From contig NZ_CBDDIE010000001.1 in NCBI RefSeq assembly GCF_965228805.1, positions 1 through 64,000 of the forward strand: a stretch of 64,000 nucleotides of DNA. Direction: 5' to 3'. Positions 8,066 to 16,292 of the stretch are shown here, piece after piece. Position 1 is the stretch's first letter, and each line of letters opens with the position of its first letter. A program made the position numbers and the translations under genes. Below the pieces are notes generated by a model. It was not told where the DNA came from, made no database searches, and saw only the letters and a list, made by a program, of their open reading frames with translations. Source of the DNA: JASBTN01 sp965228805. GTDB lineage: Bacteria > Pseudomonadota > Alphaproteobacteria > Rhodobacterales > Rhodobacteraceae.

Positions 8066-8859
8066 TCAGTTGCCCAGATGCTCGGAGGCCTTCTGGGGCT
8101 GGGTCATGATGTCGAAGTCGAAATAGGCGCTGCGGATCCGGTCATAGGTGCCATCGGCAACGATGGCCGCCAGCGCCGCATTCAGCGCCGCGCGCAGGTC
8201 TTCGTCATCCTGACGCACGGCGATGCCGGTGCCCTTGGCAGTGTCGGGCAGGAAAGCCTGGTCCACGAATTCGCAGCAGGCGCCGCCTTCGCCTGCAGCC
8301 AGTCGCCCAGCACGAATTGGCTGGCCAGCACCAGATCGACCCGGCCGGTTTCCAGATCCAGCAGCGCATCATCCAGCTTGGGGTAGAGCTTGAGCTCGCT
8401 GTCGGGGAAATACTGCTCCAGGATATCGACCTCACCGGTCGCCGATTGGGTGCCGATCACCAGCCCCTTCAGATCCTCGGGCTGGGCCGCGCTCAGCCCG
8501 TGCCCCTCGGCGGCAACAAAGCGGATCGAGTTGAAATAATAGGGGGCCGAGAAGCTGACCACCTTGCTGAGTTCATCGGTAATGGTCATCGACGCGATGA
8601 TCGTGTCGAACTTGTCGGCATTCAGCGCCGGGATGATCCCGTCCCAATCGGTGGTCACCCATTCACATTCGACCTGCATCCGGGCGCATAGCGCATTGCC
8701 GATATCAATGTCGAACCCTTTGATCTGACCCGCGCTGTCAAAGAAGTTGAACGGCGGGTAATAGCCTTCGGTGCCCATCCGCACCACTTTTTCCTCGGCA
8801 AAAGCGGCGCCGACGCACAGCGAGGCCACTACGGCCGTCATCGTGATTTTTGCAAACAT
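8066..8859 (-). pseudogene. Periplasmic amino-acid-binding protein (SBP_bac_3), interrupted by a one-base frameshift
   Basis: Starts MFAKITMTAVVASLCVGAAFA, a signal peptide, behind a strong GGAGGA site, and continues as a PAAT-type binding protein (RMGTEGYYPPFNFFD, GFDIDIGNALCARM, DLVLASQFVLGDWLQA). At about 8290-8291 the frame breaks: the expected continuation after WLQA is EGGACCEFVDQAF in the next frame, which then runs to TQPQKASEHLGN and a stop at 8066. Restoring one G (GCGGAAGGC instead of GCGAAGGC) gives a normal protein of about 264 residues. It is either a sequencing error or a recent loss of function; the rest of the gene is intact. Confidence 0.85.
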
Positions 8860-8977
8860 GGTTTCCTCCCGATCGTCTGCGATCTCTGGTATTGAAGGAT
8901 TCCCGACCGATGCGCCTAACTCAAATTTATAGTCTTCACATGTAGTATTTACGAAACTTATCCAATAGCGTTGCCGA

Positions 8978-9575
8978 ATGAGTGATTTTGCCCGCAATCT
9001 GGACTGGAATCTGCTCTACACCTTCATGGTGGTGGCGCAGAACGAAAGCATGACCAAGGCCGCCGAGGAGCTGTTGCGCTCGCAACCGGCGGTGAGCCTG
9101 GCGATCAAGCGGCTGGAGACCAGCACCGGAAAGCGGCTGTTGAGCCGCAAGGGAAACCGGTTGGCCATGACACCGGCCGGACAGGCGCTCTTTGAACAGG
9201 CCAGCGAGATTTATTCCGCGATATCAAGGCTTCCGCTTACGTTCGAAGCCGCCCACACGCCTTGATCGGCAAGATTACCATTGCCTCGATTGACCAGGTT
9301 GACAGCGCCGATCTGAATGACCGGATCACGCAGTTCTTCAAGCAATATCCCGGTGTCGAACTGGAGATCCTGATCGGAACGACCGCGGACGTCATCCGCA
9401 TGGTCGAGCTGGGCACGGCGACCCTGGGCCTGTGCGACGGGGTCATTCCGCGCAGCCTGACCCGTCGTGAGCTTTTGAACGAGCGTTTCGGCCTCTATTG
9501 CGGGGCCAAGTATCACCTTGCCGGGCGGCGCGACCTGGTGCCGGGCGACCTGCGTGGCGAACCCTTTGTCGGCTT
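8978..9575 (+). pseudogene. LysR-type regulator, frameshifted and 3'-truncated at the Rhs junction
   Basis: Divergent from the ABC operon and probably its former regulator. The helix-turn-helix is intact (FMVVAQNESMTKAAEELL, SQPAVSLAIKRLE) and the frame closes after FEAAHTP at 9265. The effector domain resumes in another frame (LIGKITIASIDQVD through EILIGTTADVIRMVEL). Inserting one G (ACGCGCTTG) restores FEAAHTRLIGKI. Near 9575 the domain is cut at EPFVGFT and runs straight into Rhs repeat sequence, so about 90-100 C-terminal residues are missing. A functional regulator is unlikely. Confidence 0.85.
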
Positions 9576-12024
9576 TACCTTCGACGCGCTGAACCGGCGC
9601 GCCACGCGGACCAACCCGCTGGGGCAGACCATGGCGATGGGTTACGATGGGCGCGACAACCTGGTGCGCCTGACCCGCGAGGACGGGGTCGAGGAAACCG
9701 CCACCTATGACGGGCTGTCGCGGCGCATCACCGTCACCGCGCCGGACAATACGATCAGTTTTGCCTATGATCCCTCGGGCAATCTGGTCGAGGCGCGCGA
9801 CGATGACAGCGCCTTCACCGTGACCTGGGACAACCGCCACCGGGTCGCGACGATTGCCACCGATGGCTCGGTCGGCCCGCAGCCCGCCGCCAGCCTGACC
9901 TATGCCTATGACCAGATCGGCCGGCGCCTGTCGGTCACTGACGGGCAGGCGGCCAGCTGGACCTACGGGTTCGACGAGAAATCGCAGCTGGAAAGCCTGA
10001 CCGCGCCCTGGGGCGATGTCACCAGCCTGGCCTATGACCCGGCCGGGCGCCGGGTGGAGCTGTCCAGCCAGTCCGGCCGCCTGACCCGCGCCGCCTGGTC
10101 CGAGGACCGCCTGGCGGAACTGGAGCACTTCCAGGACGGCACGGCGATTGCCCGGTCTGGCTTCGACTATGCGGATGACGGCGCGGTGCGCCTGTTGCGC
10201 GACCTCGAGGACCCCGCCGCCTCCGAGACCCTGACCTATGACGCGATCGACCGGCTGATCATGGTCGCCCGCGGCACCCCGGCCGAAGATGGCGGCACCC
10301 CGATCCCGACCGAGGATTACGCCTATGACCCGGCGGGCAACCGCACCGCCGGCCCCGGCGCCAGCGGCCATGTGGTGGATGATCACAACCGCCTGCTGGA
10401 GACTTCGGAGTTCACCTACGCCTATGACGACAAGGGCAACCGCACCGCGCGCACACGCAAGTCCGAAGGGCGGGTCGAGACCTTCAGCTACAACGCGATG
10501 AACCAGCTGGTCGGCTATGACAGCGGCGACGGCACCCAGGCAGCCTATGCCTATGACGCCCTGGGCCGCCGCATCGCCAAGACGGTGAACGGCGTGACCA
10601 CCGCCTGGGTGCATGACGTGGGCGACATGCGCGATGTGACCACCCATGACGCGCTCTTGGAGTTCGAGAACGGCACGCTCAGCCGCCGCTGGCTGTTCGG
10701 CGCACGGGTGGATGAACCGCTGGGCTTCGAGGCCTACACGGCTGACACCACCCCCGGCGCGGGCACCGCCTATGCGCTGCACGCCGACCGCCAGGGCTCG
10801 ATCATCGCGGTGACCGACCAGGCCACCGGCACGATCGCCGCGCGCTACAGCTACGACGCCTTCGGCCAGCGCGAGGTGACCCTTTCCACGATCACCCAGG
10901 ACTACGGGTTCACCGGGCGCGAATATGACGCCGAAAGCGGCCTCTACCACTACCGCGCGCGCCACTACGACCCGACCGAGGGCCGTTTCGTGCAGTCCGA
11001 CCCCCTGGGCTTCGCCGCCGGAGACCTGAACCTCTTTGCCTACACCTGGAACAACCCGGCCAACTGGACCGACCCGAGCGGGCTGACCTCGACCGGAGGG
11101 GCCACGACGACCGCCGGTGTGGTGGGCATGGGCGGTGCGTCGGGCGCTGTCGTAGGTCAGGGCGCCCGCTGCGTTGCGCGCAAGATCGCGACCGCGCTCA
11201 CCAGTGTCGCAATGAACTTGGCCGCGGGCCGGGAGGTGTTCCGGGGCAAATTCGTGAACCGCCCCGGTTGCCGCACCGGTTTCAAGGCCCCCAAATGCCG
11301 TTGCGCCGGGGGTGGAGCGGGTGGCGCCGCCGGAATGCTCGCGGGAAGCTCCTCCTTCGCGCCGGGCACCGAGGTCCTGACCCCCACCGGCAAGGTCGCC
11401 ATCGAGACCTTGCGCGAGGGGGATCTGGTGGTGGCGCGCGACGAGGAGACGGGGCAGTCCGGCGTGTTCCCGGTGACCGCCGTCATGTCCCGTCAGGCGG
11501 TGGACCTGCTGTGGGTGACGCTGGAGAGTGAGGATGGGACGACCACCCGCCTCGGCGTGACCTCGGAACACCCGATGTTCGTCACCGGGCAGGGCTGGAC
11601 CGCAGCGGGCGAGGTTGCGCCCGGAGACACAATCCGCAACGCCGATCTGGCCGAGTTGCGGGTGCTGGCGGTGGCGGCAGACACCCTCCCCACCCGCGTC
11701 CACAACCTCGAAATCGCAAGCGCCCACACCTATTTCGCAGGCGAACTGGAGGCCTGGGGGCATAATGCGTGGTATAATCTTGATCCCTTCAAGTATCCGA
11801 CCAAACCGGCGGGTCCCGGTGGGACACGGTGCCAAGCATTTGACCCCGAAACGGGAAAATATGTGCGGCAAGTCTACGAGGGGACTATAATGGACTTTGC
11901 GACTGGCGTTGTTGCCGGAGCATCCGGCTCGGGTGCGCCTCCTCCGGATAACGATGCGGGAAGCAAGGGAAATACGTGTGGAAGTGCACTTGGAACGATC
12001 ATTGACATCATTACCAAGTTCTAG
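9262..12024 (+). CDS. 5'-truncated Rhs polymorphic toxin (RHS/YD repeats, Rhs core, HINT, toxin tip), fused to LysR remnant
   Basis: The open frame carries about 105 residues of LysR effector domain and then, from about 9575, Rhs sequence: many YD repeats (YDGLSRRITVT, YDPSGNLVEA, YDALGRRIAKT), the Rhs core (GLYHYRARHYDP, GRFVQSDPLGF, NPANWTDPSGL), a HINT processing domain at about 11347-11766 (SSFAPGTEVLTPTGK to EAWGHN), and an 85-residue variable tip ending IIDIITKF. The N-terminal Rhs region with any signal or PAAR part is missing, so secretion as such is doubtful. HINT probably autocleaves after GHN to release the tip. The tip (GGTRCQAF.., DFATGVVAG..) matches no toxin I know, but it resembles the displaced tip at 15170-15685. 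Antisense open frames across it are GC shadows. Confidence 0.88.
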   Translation: MIGKITIASIDQVDSADLNDRITQFFKQYPGVELEILIGTTADVIRMVELGTATLGLCDGVIPRSLTRRELLNERFGLYCGAKYHLAGRRDLVPGDLRGEPFVGFTFDALNRRATRTNPLGQTMAMGYDGRDNLVRLTREDGVEETATYDGLSRRITVTAPDNTISFAYDPSGNLVEARDDDSAFTVTWDNRHRVATIATDGSVGPQPAASLTYAYDQIGRRLSVTDGQAASWTYGFDEKSQLESLTAPWGDVTSLAYDPAGRRVELSSQSGRLTRAAWSEDRLAELEHFQDGTAIARSGFDYADDGAVRLLRDLEDPAASETLTYDAIDRLIMVARGTPAEDGGTPIPTEDYAYDPAGNRTAGPGASGHVVDDHNRLLETSEFTYAYDDKGNRTARTRKSEGRVETFSYNAMNQLVGYDSGDGTQAAYAYDALGRRIAKTVNGVTTAWVHDVGDMRDVTTHDALLEFENGTLSRRWLFGARVDEPLGFEAYTADTTPGAGTAYALHADRQGSIIAVTDQATGTIAARYSYDAFGQREVTLSTITQDYGFTGREYDAESGLYHYRARHYDPTEGRFVQSDPLGFAAGDLNLFAYTWNNPANWTDPSGLTSTGGATTTAGVVGMGGASGAVVGQGARCVARKIATALTSVAMNLAAGREVFRGKFVNRPGCRTGFKAPKCRCAGGGAGGAAGMLAGSSSFAPGTEVLTPTGKVAIETLREGDLVVARDEETGQSGVFPVTAVMSRQAVDLLWVTLESEDGTTTRLGVTSEHPMFVTGQGWTAAGEVAPGDTIRNADLAELRVLAVAADTLPTRVHNLEIASAHTYFAGELEAWGHNAWYNLDPFKYPTKPAGPGGTRCQAFDPETGKYVRQVYEGTIMDFATGVVAGASGSGAPPPDNDAGSKGNTCGSALGTIIDIITKF
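11592..11765 (+). repeat. 174-bp perfect direct repeat, copy 1 (3' part of HINT domain)
   Basis: Identical base for base to 13407-13580. It covers the HINT segment from GWTAAGEVAPGD to EAWGH and ends exactly where the toxin tips diverge. Such identity is the substrate expected for homologous exchange of C-terminal tips in Rhs genes. Confidence 0.95.
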
Positions 12025-12036
12025 CGAGAGTTGATC

Positions 12037-12696
12037 ATGCAGGTTGTGACAGTCGTTTGGCAGGTCCTTCTTCTGGTGTTTGCTGCGTACGGGATCGGGT
12101 TCGTTCTCCTGGCGGTTCGGGCACATCTTGCCGCAGAGCGCATACTGGTGGGTCGCCTTGCGACTGCGCTTCAGCGGGCGTTTCGTTACATGGAGCCAAA
12201 TGAGGTTTGTGTCTTCTCGACGCGGGATACGGGTATACAGTTGCATTTTCACAAGTATCGGGTTGCGCGTGAAGACGGAGAAAGCTCCGAGGGCGTGGAC
12301 TGGATTATTCTCATGCAGCGGGCGGAGTGGAACGCCGGTTCCGCCATCGCACAGGTCTGCATGAAATGGGGGATCGAGGTGAAGTCGCTACCGGTGACGC
12401 CGAATATGACGGCCTGGTTCCTGGACCTGGGTGCGGAACCTCAAAGATATCAAAACGGCGTCAGCGACATTCTGGCCAGCCATTTCGGATTGAACGATAG
12501 CTCGGTCTTGAAGGCGCATGACAGAGATCTGATTACGCCGAACAAGACATATGAGAGGCTGCGGGCGCGGGCCCGTCAGCGCACGGTATTCCAGAACCTG
12601 AGGTTCGACCAGGAACACTTGTTCGAGCCAGGGCATGGCCTGCTCTCCCTCCGGCGTCCGGCGCCCGTGCAGATCCCACCGGGAGCTTCGAAATGA
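12037..12696 (+). CDS. Membrane-anchored putative immunity protein 1a
   Basis: A 219-residue protein 12 bp downstream of the Rhs stop, the standard position of an immunity gene. ATG 12037 was chosen over an upstream TTG at 12031. Residues 3-27 form one membrane helix (VVWQVLLLVFAAYGIGFVLL) and the rest is a soluble alpha/beta domain. It shares a pattern with the proteins at 12693-13196 and 15658-16182: an N-terminal helix, then TG-x-x-L-x-F-x-K (here DTGIQLHFHKYR), and a closing helix ILASHFGL before the C-terminus. No known immunity family was recognised. A membrane anchor suggests that the toxin acts at or near the inner membrane. Confidence 0.65.
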   Translation: MQVVTVVWQVLLLVFAAYGIGFVLLAVRAHLAAERILVGRLATALQRAFRYMEPNEVCVFSTRDTGIQLHFHKYRVAREDGESSEGVDWIILMQRAEWNAGSAIAQVCMKWGIEVKSLPVTPNMTAWFLDLGAEPQRYQNGVSDILASHFGLNDSSVLKAHDRDLITPNKTYERLRARARQRTVFQNLRFDQEHLFEPGHGLLSLRRPAPVQIPPGASK

Positions 12697-13196
12697 AGAT
12701 TGCCTTCCTCGTTGCCTGCTCGCTCCTGCTCGGTTGCGCGTATGGGTTGGCCATCGTGGCCCGCCGGAGGTATCGCCGCCGTATCCGTTTGGGAATGCTT
12801 TCCTTTGGTGACCTGATCCGTGAAGTTACGCGCTTCTTCGGGCTTGGAAGAAGTGGTGAGTTCCTTGTGGCGGAAACCATGCGCTCTGGCCGGTTTTTCC
12901 AGTTCAAGCTGGTGCCTGGGTCGGATGGTGACCCCATGCTTGTTTCCGATATCCCACATGTGAATGTGCCCCGGGAAGCAATTCTTTCACTGGAAACCCA
13001 CCTGTCCGACAGCAACTGGACCTGGACCCTGCACGAAGAAGAAGGGATGAAATTCACCCGGGTTCGGATCGGCGCGTCGCCTGAGGCCATTGAGCGCTTT
13101 CTAACGGGCCTGTGCACCCTTCTGGGGATCGGCGACACCGAAGTTTTCAATATTGCCGAGGGGAGCGCGACCTACAGATTCGATGGCATCGACTGA
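12693..13196 (+). CDS. Membrane-anchored putative immunity protein 1b
   Basis: A 167-residue protein overlapping the preceding gene by ATGA, so the pair is translationally coupled. Residues 4-22 (AFLVACSLLLGCAYGLAIV) are a membrane helix followed by an Arg-rich stop-transfer (ARRRYRRRIR). The soluble part has GEFLVAETMRSGRFFQFKL, ETHLSDSNWTWTL and FLTGLCTLLGIGDTEVF. This order (strand, SG-x-F-x-F-K strand, acidic loop, W-rich strand, helix with LLG) recalls the T3SS-chaperone-like/TY-Chap fold, but that is only an impression. It may be a second immunity gene for the same tip or an accessory. Confidence 0.6.
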   Translation: MKIAFLVACSLLLGCAYGLAIVARRRYRRRIRLGMLSFGDLIREVTRFFGLGRSGEFLVAETMRSGRFFQFKLVPGSDGDPMLVSDIPHVNVPREAILSLETHLSDSNWTWTLHEEEGMKFTRVRIGASPEAIERFLTGLCTLLGIGDTEVFNIAEGSATYRFDGID

Positions 13197-13287
13197 ACAG
13201 GAAACGGAACCGAAGAAGTTTGATAGATTCTGACAGGTAAGAGGCACATTTCCACCCTTGTTCCGGCGATTGCGTCTTGTTTGATTT

Positions 13288-13860
13288 GTTACAGCCGTCT
13301 TTGCCCGCACCGCGCCGGAGATCTTGTGGCTGACCTTGGAGGGCGAGACTGGCGCCACCACCCGCCTCGGCGTCACCTCCGAACACCCGATGTTCGTGGC
13401 GGGGCTGGGCTGGACCGCAGCGGGCGAGGTTGCGCCCGGAGACACAATCCGCAACGCCGATCTGGCCGAGTTGCGGGTGCTGGCGGTGGCGGCAGACACC
13501 CTCCCCACCCGCGTCCACAACCTCGAAATCGCAAGCGCCCACACCTATTTCGCAGGCGAACTGGAGGCCTGGGGGCATAACTCCACGGCACCATCCTTGC
13601 CGCCCACGCGAGTTGCGCCGAATATCACACACAACTTCGGAAATGCTTGCCCTCTGCCGGGCACACCAGTTGAACATCCGCCGGTTCATGTGAACTTTAC
13701 ATTTGGTGGCAAGACGTATCGCTTGGGCGGAAATGGCAAGCCGATCCTGAACGATCCTCCGCTGCCACGAAATGTTGCAAAGGCCGTTGCGTGCCAGAAG
13801 GGGCTCATCCGCAGAACGGTCAACAAGATTCAGAGGTGGTATAAGTGGCATCAGAACTAG
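13288..13860 (+). pseudogene. Displaced Rhs tip 2: HINT 3' fragment plus unknown toxin domain
   Basis: From 13288 the frame encodes the second half of a HINT domain (VTAVFARTAPEILWLTL to EAWGHN) without the first half, followed by a 92-residue tip (STAPSLPPTRVAP to IQRWYKWHQN). The tip contains GGKTYRLGGNGKPILNDPP and a basic C-terminus with two Trp. There is no start with a ribosome site; TTG 13324 is the only in-frame candidate. This is a typical orphan C-terminal module left by tip displacement. Its HINT part is identical over 174 bp to that of the complete gene, so it could be reactivated by recombination. The toxin family was not recognised. Confidence 0.8.
13407..13580 (+). repeat. 174-bp perfect direct repeat, copy 2 (HINT)
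   Basis: Second copy of 11592-11765, lying inside displaced tip 2. The two copies are 1.8 kb apart in the same orientation. Recombination between them would delete tip 1 and its immunity genes and connect the Rhs core to tip 2. Confidence 0.95.
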
Positions 13861-14198
13861 GAAATGCTGCGGTTGTCTATGTGCTTTACACCGGCCAGTC
13901 GCACCAGCCGGTTGGAGTCTTCTCGTCCAAGGAAAGAGCGGCCCGGTTCCTGATAGACAACGCGCTTTGGGGGAATGTGGCCAGGTATGAGCTTGACATG
14001 GCGCTGATGGATTTTGTCATGGCGCGCGTTGACATCGGGACATCCAAAGACCGCAATAATCCATCCGACGTCGCTGCGTTCTCATCGGCCCTTCCGCTGG
14101 TTCTCCAGGCTTCGATACGGGATGGAAGAGGAGAGATCGTGGACAGAGAGACTGGAGATACCTACTCGTTTTCCGACTACGCAGCTTTGTTGACGTAA
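13845..14198 (+). CDS. Putative immunity protein for tip 2
   Basis: A 117-residue cytosolic protein. GTG 13845 lies inside the end of the tip-2 frame (16-bp overlap), with AGAGGTGG just upstream. Sequence features are VVYVLYTGQSHQPVGVFSSKERAARFLIDN, a small alpha/beta start in two parts (YVLYTG strand, VFSSKERA turn-helix), and an acidic C-terminus. It has no signal peptide or membrane helix. Its position directly after a toxin tip is the main argument for an immunity role; no family assignment is certain. Confidence 0.6.
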   Translation: MASELGNAAVVYVLYTGQSHQPVGVFSSKERAARFLIDNALWGNVARYELDMALMDFVMARVDIGTSKDRNNPSDVAAFSSALPLVLQASIRDGRGEIVDRETGDTYSFSDYAALLT

Positions 14199-14215
14199 TA
14201 GCCAGCCGAACGCAC

Positions 14216-14659
14216 AACGCCGACCTGGCCGAATTGCGGGTGCTGGCGGTGGAGGCAGACAGCCTCCCCACCCGCGTCCACAACCTCGAAATCGCCGAGG
14301 CGCATACCTACTTCGCGGGTGAGCTGGAGGCTTGGGGGCATAGCGCTCATCCCTTCGGTCCGAGAGGGGGAAGCGGTGTGGGGCCCTGGGCAAAGGGATG
14401 TGTTCCCTTCTCTCTCTTCCCCAAAGTCAATCCGAATGGAAAATATATTGGCACCGCCATGCAATCTGCTGTTAACGCTTTGGGGAATGCTTTCGGATGC
14501 CATACCTGTGGCTCTCCGAGCCCCGGCACGTCCAGCGGCAACTGGGTGGGCGACCACCAAGTGCCAAGGTCGACGGGGACACCAAAGGCCTTGTACCCTC
14601 ATTGCTGCAGCTGTTCATCGCGGCAAGGGGGGTTGCTGCGCGGCGGAGGAAAACGATGA
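14216..14659 (+). pseudogene. Displaced Rhs tip 3: HINT 3' fragment plus HNH-like nuclease domain
   Basis: The frame begins abruptly within HINT (NADLAELRVLAVEADSLP to EAWGHS) and continues into a tip of about 100 residues. The tip has CHTCG, then GNWVGDHQVP, then YPHCCSCSSRQGG: two Cys pairs around an Asp-His, as in zinc-supported HNH/treble-clef nucleases. A DNase or RNase activity is therefore likely. The HINT Asn at the cleavage position is Ser here (GHS instead of GHN), which may impair release. No start codon with a ribosome site is seen. The stop overlaps the next gene (ATGA). Confidence 0.75.
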
Positions 14660-15168
14660 TGTCTTTGATCGGGTCTGTTGAAACCTACGGTGGGCCTTTC
14701 GTGGTACTGCCCACCGCAAAGCTTGGAAAGTGGTCGGGCAACGAAGCAAATCAGTTCTTCGGCGACGAAGAGGAAAGCGACTACGAACGGCTGTGCGACA
14801 TCGCAGCCCTCGGGGACCAACCCGATCCCGCGATCGGGGCGTTCCCTCTAATGACAGAGTTTCCCGCCCTTGAGGTGCATACCACGCAACAGGGGGTGCT
14901 GATTTCGCCATGCCTCCAGCTGGAAAGTGGGGATACCCTTGCCAATCTGATCTGCACAGGCCGCATCGTGCCCCCCCCGCCGGAATATGAGGTGGCCCTC
15001 CCACCAGATTTCCTGCCGCTTGCCATCTTTGATGCTGCCCATCCCGGTTCCGGGCTCAGCCCCGACCAATTCATCACCTTGGATGTCGAACAACTGGGGC
15101 AGCGGGTGCTTCGCGAGTACCGGTATTTCATCGATGACCTAACCGTCATCTGCTGGGGTATCCACTAG
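14656..15168 (+). CDS. Imm21-like immunity protein for tip 3
   Basis: A 170-residue protein with ATG 14656 overlapping the tip-3 stop (ATGA) and GGAGGA six bases upstream, the best ribosome site in the island. The N-terminus YGGPFVVLPTAKLGKWSG, then DYERLCDI, then IGAFPL and ALEVHTTQQGVLI fit the Imm21 family as I remember it (GGP-hydrophobic-LP start, DYDRAC motif). It has no membrane segment. It should neutralise the HNH-like tip in the cytosol. Confidence 0.65.
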   Translation: MMSLIGSVETYGGPFVVLPTAKLGKWSGNEANQFFGDEEESDYERLCDIAALGDQPDPAIGAFPLMTEFPALEVHTTQQGVLISPCLQLESGDTLANLICTGRIVPPPPEYEVALPPDFLPLAIFDAAHPGSGLSPDQFITLDVEQLGQRVLREYRYFIDDLTVICWGIH

Positions 15169-15169
15169 A

Positions 15170-15685
15170 AAGCCCACCCGCCTGGGCGTGACCTCGGAAC
15201 ACCCGATGTTCGTGGCCGAACAGGGCTGGCTCACCGCCGGAGAACTGACCCCGGGCGACGCGATCCGCAACGCCGACCTGCGCGCGTTGGTGGTGCTGGC
15301 GGTGGAGACCGACGACACACCTCAGCGCGTCCACAACCTCGAAATCGCCGAGGCCCATACCTACTTCGCCGGGGAGCTGGAGGCCTGGGGGCATAATGCC
15401 GTTTTCGACTGGGTGACCGGGCGCGTGACAAAATACCCGGAGCGAAGAAACAGAGGCTGCAAGCTTCAGCCACGAGGCAAGGACGGGCGGTGGAAATCCT
15501 ATGATGACCAAGTCGTCTATACGGAGTCGGTCCCAGATGTCGCAACGGGCGTTGCAGCGGGGCTTGATCCAAGTGGATCCATCAGCCCCCAAAACTCTGG
15601 CGGGACAATGTACTCAAATCGGCGTAAGTTTCCTGTCGAAACTGTTTGGCGGATGAGATGGGATATTGGAGCTTTTTCCTCCTAG
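15170..15685 (+). pseudogene. Displaced Rhs tip 4: HINT 3' fragment plus tip related to tip 1
   Basis: Starts at a HINT segment (TRLGVTSEHPMFVAEQGW to EAWGHN) immediately after the stop of the previous immunity gene, then carries a 95-residue tip. The tip shares with tip 1 the order KYP, GC or RCQ, GK/GR, DxATGVxAG and SG (TKYPERRNRGCKLQ and DVATGVAAGLDPSG against FKYPTKPAGPGGTRCQ and DFATGVVAGASGSG). No start with a ribosome site was found. The downstream gene encodes a protein of the same membrane-anchored type as those next to tip 1, which supports a common toxin/immunity family. Confidence 0.75.
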
Positions 15686-16182
15686 TCTTGGCTGTGGTCT
15701 TGGGCGTTGCGCTGATCGTACGTGGCCGGAGGGCATGGTTGGACATTGCGCGGTGGGCGCGGATGCCGAGCGACCACCTCCCGACAACACTCCACCGCGC
15801 CCAGATGGCCCTCGCGGATGGGGACATTCTGGCCTTTGATCACTGGAAATCCGGAGTTCGCCTGAACTTTCGCAAGTGGGGCAACTGTTTTGATTTGATC
15901 GTAATCGTCGAAGAGGGCGCGCGTGGCGACCTTCAACTGACCCTGGAGGCGACACGATTGGGGTTCGACAGTCACCGGTGCGCCCTTGATCGGGGCAGGG
16001 TTGCCCTGCTGATCGTGGTTTCAGGCCGGGACGGAAAAGACAGGCTGTCGAAGCTCCTGTCGTTTCTGGGAATCCCTCCCAAGTCGAAGCTGTTCCTGAA
16101 CCGTTATGGTTGTGTTTATGCCCGACAAGCAAAACCCCGCAGCCATGGCGCAACGGGCCGCACGGGCGCCCGCACGATTTGA
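15658..16182 (+). CDS. Membrane-anchored putative immunity protein for tip 4
   Basis: A 174-residue protein from ATG 15658, overlapping the end of tip 4 by 28 bp. Residues 3-22 (YWSFFLLVLAVVLGVALIV) are a membrane helix. The soluble part repeats the pattern of the two proteins after tip 1: GDILAFDHW, KSGVRLNFRKWG, DLIVIVEE, and a late helix LSKLLSFLGIPPKSKLFL. The last 15-20 residues (PRSHGATGRTGARTI) look like read-through into unrelated DNA, so the native C-terminus may have been replaced. Confidence 0.6.
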   Translation: MGYWSFFLLVLAVVLGVALIVRGRRAWLDIARWARMPSDHLPTTLHRAQMALADGDILAFDHWKSGVRLNFRKWGNCFDLIVIVEEGARGDLQLTLEATRLGFDSHRCALDRGRVALLIVVSGRDGKDRLSKLLSFLGIPPKSKLFLNRYGCVYARQAKPRSHGATGRTGARTI

Positions 16183-16292
16183 CATCGCGGCCCTGATCTG
16201 TGGTGAACGAAACGCGAGCCCCCGCTTCGATACGCTTGATCGACAAAAACTGCAGGTCTTTGATCCCTAGAGCCGAATAGGTCGGGTTTTCC

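Noticed and set aside
11347..11766. HINT domain as a splicing intein
   Set aside because: It lacks a C-extein continuing the host protein and sits between Rhs core and a variable tip, the standard place of a toxin-releasing HINT.
9211..12252. A 1013-residue open frame antisense to the Rhs gene
   Set aside because: Composition is Gly/Arg/His-rich, no domain is recognisable, and the sense strand has clear YD repeats, Rhs core and HINT. High GC leaves the opposite frame open.
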